Positions 6,401 through 7,186 of a stretch of DNA of 7,186 bases are shown in pieces. This stretch comes from JAAXQD01 sp032126435 (GTDB taxonomy: Bacteria > Desulfobacterota > Desulfobacteria > Desulfobacterales > UBA11574), in contig JAQBBE010000057.1 of the NCBI GenBank assembly GCA_032126435.1, forward strand, positions 1-7,186. The letters are read 5' to 3'. Made by a program: the position numbers and the translations under genes. Under the pieces are notes generated by a model. It was not told the DNA's origin. It did not search any database and saw only the letters and a program-made list of their open reading frames with translations. Position 1 is the stretch's first letter; every line of letters starts with the position of its first letter.

Positions 6401-7186
6401 GGGCATTGTATCGTATCCTTTAAAGACATGTCCCTGAAAATGACCCATGCTACCCGTGAAGACATCGAATCCTTCTGGGAGAAAGAAGAAGACAGAGATC
6501 AGACGACAGAGATCAGACGACAGAGATCCGGGATCCGGGATCGGAAAACAGCCCTTTTTGACCAAGACAAGATATTGGCCTTTGCCGTTGGAAAGCCTTC
6601 CGAAGCATTTGGCAAACCATACGAAGTGTTCGATCAAGAACGGGTGATTGCAAGACTCCCGGGGCCCCCGTATTCTTTTTTGGACAAAATTGTCGCTGTG
6701 GAGCCTGAACCCTGGGTCTTAAAGCCGGGCGGCTGGATAGAAGCCGAATATGAAGTTCCGCCGGATGCATGGTATTTTAAAGCAGACCGATCATCGTCCA
6801 TGCCCTTTTGCATACTTCTCGAAATTGCACTGCAGCCCTGCGGATGGCTTGCCGCTTACCTGGGGTCTGCCCTTAGAAGTGAAAATGACTTGAAATTCAG
6901 GAATCTGGGTGGAAACGCCGTTTTGAATCGCACGATTTTCTCGGAAAAAAAAACACTGGTCATACGCACCCGTATGACCAAAGTTTCCGAAGCCGCGGAT
7001 ATGATCATCGAGCATTTCGATTTTAAAATCCTGCAGGCGAATGAAATCGTTTATTCGGGAGACACCTACTTCGGTTTTTTCACCCAGCAGGCTCTGACCC
7101 AGCAGGTTGGCATCCGGGGAGCTGAAAAAGCGGCGTATTCTCCCCCTCCGGATGAACTGAAACGCAGCCGTTCCTGCAGCTTTAAA
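401..7186 (+). CDS. pfaC: PfaC/Pfa3-type polyunsaturated fatty acid (secondary lipid) synthase subunit: KS-CLF-AT-DH-DH, 3'-truncated by the window
   Basis: This is one uninterrupted frame of 2262 codons with no stop before the window ends. It encodes a cytoplasmic multidomain iterative synthase subunit that should elongate and dehydrate acyl chains held on ACPs of a partner subunit. Approximate domains in residues: active ketosynthase 6-446; chain-length-factor-like ketosynthase 496-946; acyltransferase 1089-1438; low-complexity and helical linker 1439-1627; FabA-like dehydratase didomain 1628-2020; first hotdog of a second didomain from 2058. KS-CLF-DH-DH is the PfaC order of marine gammaproteobacteria. 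An AT inserted after the CLF is, from memory, the order in myxobacterial Pfa3, and thraustochytrid OrfB has KS-CLF-AT. I see no ACP (GxDSL) or ketoreductase segment. ATG 401 is chosen because the KS begins five codons later (NPIAVVGMAGLFPG); the last upstream in-frame stop is TGA 317-319. No clear ribosome-binding site precedes it. Any acyltransferase (AGPAT) tail would lie beyond the window. The family assignment is strong; the product lipid is unknown and the symbol is by family. Confidence 0.92.
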   Translation, partial: MPKKNPIAVVGMAGLFPGASDLNTFWQNIVDKVDTACEVPRGRWIAEPDFMVHPDPMPDKAFSKLACLINDFKFDPQGIDLDKDLLYALDPLHQMALHTGREALSSCVTTSIDKNNIGTVLAAIALPTDASSSITRKILGTSFEEKLFNRSIPNTQQPLSRAECLAARVTGLPGALLAEGLGLGGGSLTLDAACASSLYAVKLACDELWSFRADAMLAGGISRPECLYTQVGFSQLQALSPTGCCAPFDEKANGLVVGEGAGMLVLKRLDDALRDQDTIYALIKGIGLSNDMRGNLLAPDSQGQVRAMASAYAAAGWSPQDVDLIECHGTGTPVGDAVELQSLRNLWGESDGSLGQCAIGSVKSMIGHLLTGAGAASMIKTLLALKHKVLPPSLNFNRAPAKSPLHNSPFRVQTDADPWPRRDTDTPRRAAVSAFGFGGINSHLLFEEWDPEMENCRLKIDDFQSSAVSIPSDFPLRTDDRPVSTVHHPSSIQQHPVAIIGMASVFGPLTSLKEFQETVFRGESIIAPRPKHRWNGCDPIADMHLKGQAAWGGFMTELLLDIRDFRIPPNEIPDILIQHLLMLKVSADAMKDAGLPLREDRPGMGAVIGIDFDFEATDFHLRWNLHNRVGNWKKSSGLGLNLDDETKTARWLASLQDAFGPPLTATRTLGALGGIIASRIAREFRFGGPSYVVSNEAASGLKALEIGVRSLQQEETEAVLVGAVDLCGDVRSVVTAGRISPFTTHSKISPFDRSADGTLPGEGAAALVLKRLDRAIKDGDRIYSVIKGIGKAGGGGVQTGAPSKNAYVLSLKRSFQDAGISPASISYFETHGSGNPMEDRIESEALNEYFADPKTPCAIGSVKPNIGHAGAASGLASLVKTSLCLYQEIIPPLTNFTETGDPIWQTDTFHMPAFPQYWMRDRKDGPRRACTGAMTTDGNCMHVILEGFEYEPFERIPEKVKKERKRPLGFMAPGLFVVEGNSKKELIEGLRALSTHLKDAPGRDDPLSSSEKKDPAIDEKIEPLASSWYLKNRLDSDKKFAVSIVGERISQLETSIHEAQADVSSHTQQNMNGPGGVSFAPSPLGSDGTVAFVFPGSGNHYVGMGRSIGVLWPEILRTMDAETLQLKTQLLPDCYIPWRTSWTPGWEKAAHERIVSDPLNMIFGQVVHGGVMANLIGSFGIKSNAVIGYSLGESAGLFAVGAWPDRGQMLKRMLATDLFTTELAGPCNAARKAWKIPIDEDINWCVAVVNRPADRVRNIIGKWPFAKLLIINTPDQCVIGGMQNHVEAVIRELGCDAVFLQGVVTVHCDAAGPVAEAYKKLHVFPTAPPENVRFYSCAQGSAYHPTRESAAASILEQALSGFNFKTLIEQAYEDGIRIFLEMGPHASCTGMIKTILHEKPHLAVSACCRGEDDPLTILKFLGTLISERVPVDLDKLYGIDAYPPTVSETLKGKSGPQIKRVVGGKTPSPSLPETADETQRSKASGEKRANGTQQEEGSVPGEAGPPFHADPHGASPMKEDLPFTSTPIQYSEIIETLTETTRATADAHKTFLDFSNTLRKGFEKTFAAQTRLLETILSDSEQLAELAPRSFYADIPEDEDKKQRTKPITPSDASDAMLHAPSPMPEPAFNRDMCMEFAIGSVARVLGPEFAVVDTYNVRVRLPDEPLMLVDRIISIAGEKRSLKSGRVVTEHDVLPEAWYLDGGRAPVCISVEAGQADLFLCAYLGIDHAVKGKRSYRLLDAVVKFHRGLPMPGDVIRYEIEIDHFSRQGETYLFFFKFEGYIGDSHLISMYNGCAGFFTEEEVRNSGGILLTEEDTRSLPGKKPLDWKNLVPLSTESYDDAAVEALRHGELSKCFGPFFDGIDLPESLRLPGGRMKLIHRILLMDPEGGRYGLGQIRAEADIHPDDWFLTCHFMDDRVMPGTLMYECCAHTLRVFIQRLGWVTTQPGVCYEPVKGVESVLKCRGPVTPDTRHVWYDVDIKELGYAPEPYVIADARMYADGHCIVSFKDMSLKMTHATREDIESFWEKEEDRDQTTEIRRQRSGIRDRKTALFDQDKILAFAVGKPSEAFGKPYEVFDQERVIARLPGPPYSFLDKIVAVEPEPWVLKPGGWIEAEYEVPPDAWYFKADRSSSMPFCILLEIALQPCGWLAAYLGSALRSENDLKFRNLGGNAVLNRTIFSEKKTLVIRTRMTKVSEAADMIIEHFDFKILQANEIVYSGDTYFGFFTQQALTQQVGIRGAEKAAYSPPPDELKRSRSCSFK
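416..1738 (+). other. Domain: active beta-ketoacyl synthase (KS1) of the synthase
   Basis: Residues 6-446 form a full-length ketosynthase that catalyses decarboxylative Claisen condensation. The nucleophile is Cys194 in LDAACASSLYAVKLACD, a wording typical of PfaC ketosynthases. The two catalytic histidines are His328 in ECHGTGTPVGD and His368 in SMIGHLLTGAGA. The C-terminal glycine loop is AFGFGGINSH (residues 434-443). All catalytic residues are present, so the domain is expected to be active as the partner of the following CLF domain. Confidence 0.93.
1761..1788 (+). repeat. Heptad-period direct repeat inside the KS1-CLF linker
   Basis: Two 14-bp direct copies, 1761-1774 and 1775-1788, match at 12 of 14 positions (AAAATTGTCGATTG and AAAATTGACGATTT). 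Each divides into two 7-mers that mostly end in ATTG. The tract lies just after the KS1 domain ends and encodes part of a linker (about residues 454-463) with no conserved protein motif. It is more AT-rich than the flanking coding sequence. Its 28-bp length is not a multiple of three. Confidence 0.7.
1844..1885 (+). repeat. Weak heptad-like tract (CCATCAT-like units) in the same linker
   Basis: Read in 7-mers from 1844, the units are CCAGTAT, CGACGGT, CCATCAT, CCATCCT, CTATCCA and GCAGCAT. The resemblance is loose, with a shared C-rich start and a CAT-like end. It encodes the Ser/His/Pro/Gln-rich linker (residues 482-495) right before the CLF domain starts. This could be a decayed repeat or simply low-complexity linker coding. 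Confidence 0.35.
1886..3238 (+). other. Domain: chain-length-factor-like ketosynthase (KS2/CLF), catalytic Cys lost
   Basis: Residues 496-946 keep the ketosynthase fold motifs: VAIIGMASVFG at the start, LGGIIASRIAREF, SPFDRSADGTLPGEGAAALVL, and the two histidines His831 (ETHGSGNP) and His868 (PNIGHAGAASGL). At the nucleophile elbow the sequence is SNEAASGLKALEIG, with Ala697/Ala698 where Cys should be. The final glycine loop is also altered (TTDGNCMH). Loss of Cys is the hallmark of CLF domains, which pair with the active KS and shape chain length without condensing. A purely structural role is inferred from the family. Confidence 0.88.
3239..3664 (+). other. CLF-AT linker of the synthase
   Basis: Residues 947-1088 join the CLF to the acyltransferase. 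The first half (LGFMAPGLFVVEGNSKKELI, then a leucine-spaced helix) resembles the KS-AT adaptor of large synthases. The second half is charged and probably flexible (PGRDDPLSSSEKKD), then helical (SIVGERISQLETSIHEAQ). It contains an A8 run at 3432-3439. I see no catalytic motif. Confidence 0.6.
3665..4714 (+). other. Domain: PfaB/OrfB-type acyltransferase (AT)
   Basis: Residues 1089-1438 begin with VAFVFPGSGNHYVGMGRSI, a variant of the usual FPGQGSQ start. The nucleophile is Ser1190 in GYSLGESAG. The catalytic histidine is inferred to be His1307 in VTVHCDAAGP, which replaces the common FHS motif and resembles the GHCPEVGP segment of thraustochytrid OrfB as I recall it. The segment TDLFTTELAGPCNAARKAW and the end IRIFLEMGPHASCTGMI also fit that AT class. 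The canonical malonyl-binding arginine context is not obvious, so the acyl group transferred (starter, malonyl or released product) cannot be deduced. Confidence 0.85.
4715..5281 (+). other. Low-complexity and helical linker between AT and DH; no ACP seen
   Basis: Residues 1439-1627 separate AT from DH. The first half is rich in Pro, Ser, Gly, Glu and Lys and looks disordered. The second half, about residues 1529-1586, is a long heptad-like helix (EIIETLTETTRATADAHKTF, then FSNTLRKGFEKTFAAQTRLL) that could be a dimerising or docking coiled coil. No GxDSL or similar phosphopantetheine site occurs here. Confidence 0.65.
5282..6460 (+). other. Domain: FabA-like dehydratase didomain 1 (degenerate hotdog + active hotdog)
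   Basis: Residues 1628-2020 are a double hotdog. It opens with the PfaC-type flank FNRDMCMEFAIGSVARVLGP and LPDEPLMLVDRI (1662-1673). Hotdog one has AWYLDGGRAPVCISVEAGQ (from Ala1698): where catalytic His would be there is Gly1704, but Glu1713 is kept. It ends at NGCAGFF. Hotdog two (from about 1871, LPGGRMKLIHRI) carries DDWFLTCHFMDDRVMPGTLM with His1913, and Glu1927 fourteen residues later, the position of the FabA active-site Asp. It should dehydrate beta-hydroxyacyl-ACP; whether it also isomerises as FabA does is unknown. Confidence 0.9.
6491..6546 (+). repeat. Heptanucleotide tandem repeat in the DH1-DH2 linker
   Basis: Eight consecutive 7-mers fill this tract: GACAGAG and ATCAGAC alternate for five units, then ATCCGGG occurs twice, followed by ATCGGAA. 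As a 14-bp unit, 6491-6528 is perfectly repeated for 2.7 copies. It encodes the highly charged linker from residue 2031 (DRDQTTEIRRQRSGIRDRK), just past the first DH didomain. A net change of one or two units would shift the frame: readthrough would stop at TGA 6559-6561 or at TGA 6645-6647. Confidence 0.88.
6572..7186 (+). other. Domain: first (degenerate) hotdog of dehydratase didomain 2, cut by the window end
   Basis: Residues 2058-2262 repeat the layout of the first hotdog of didomain 1: RLPGPPYSFLDKI (2085-2097) corresponds to LPDEPLMLVDRI, and DAWYFKADRSSSMPFCILLE corresponds to EAWYLDGGRAPVCISVE. The two AWY motifs are 425 residues apart. The catalytic His position is Asp2129, with Glu2141 retained, so this is the non-catalytic half. 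The catalytic partner hotdog should follow beyond base 7186. Confidence 0.82.
7082..7106 (+). repeat. Short 15-bp-period direct repeat in coding sequence
   Basis: ACCCAGCAGG occurs at 7082-7091 and again at 7097-7106. In frame this gives TQQ-AL-TQQ, at the end of the last visible hotdog. It is a small in-frame repeat with no evident function. Confidence 0.4.

Noticed and set aside
6491..6546. CRISPR-like or attachment-site repeats
   Set aside because: The units are 7-14 bp, contiguous and without spacers, and lie inside an ORF, so this is a simple tandem repeat.

Overview
The window is dominated by one open reading frame on the + strand. It starts at ATG 401 and runs without a stop to the last base (2262 codons, cut by the window edge). 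It encodes a very large iterative fatty-acid/polyketide-type synthase subunit of the PfaC/Pfa3 family, the kind used for polyunsaturated fatty acids and other 'secondary lipids'. Base composition is moderate (roughly 50-55% GC by eye). The gene style and the heptanucleotide repeats between domains suggest a Desulfobacterales-like (Desulfobacterota, 'deltaproteobacterial') sulfate reducer. That assignment is an inference from resemblance only; no marker gene is present.

Layout: 1-338 holds the end, or all, of a small acidic, proline-rich hypothetical protein with a C-terminal hydrophobic/amphipathic helix. 339-400 is a short AT-rich gap made largely of degenerate 7-bp repeats. 401-7186 encodes, in order: an active ketosynthase (KS1, Cys-His-His all present); a linker containing heptad-repeat DNA; a chain-length-factor-like second ketosynthase whose catalytic Cys is replaced by Ala; an acyltransferase of the PfaB/OrfB type (Ser in GYSLGE, His in VHCDA); a low-complexity and then helical linker with no visible acyl-carrier motif; a FabA-like double-hotdog dehydratase (first hotdog degenerate, second with His and Glu); a second in-frame heptad-repeat tract; and the first, degenerate hotdog of a second dehydratase didomain, which is cut off.

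How it would work: KS1 with its CLF partner would condense malonyl units onto an acyl chain carried by ACPs on another subunit (PfaA/Pfa2-like, not in this window). The AT would load or release acyl groups. The FabA-like dehydratases would dehydrate, and possibly isomerise, the beta-hydroxyacyl intermediates. Ketoreductase, ACP and enoyl reductase activities must come from partners outside the window.

The most unusual structure at DNA level is a set of three clear heptanucleotide-period tracts with unrelated unit sequences, plus one weaker one. One is in the intergenic gap and the others fall exactly in inter-domain linkers of the synthase. Because 7 bp is not a multiple of three, any copy-number change there, other than by three units, would shift the frame and truncate the protein. 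All other longish frames on either strand are shadows of the synthase gene.
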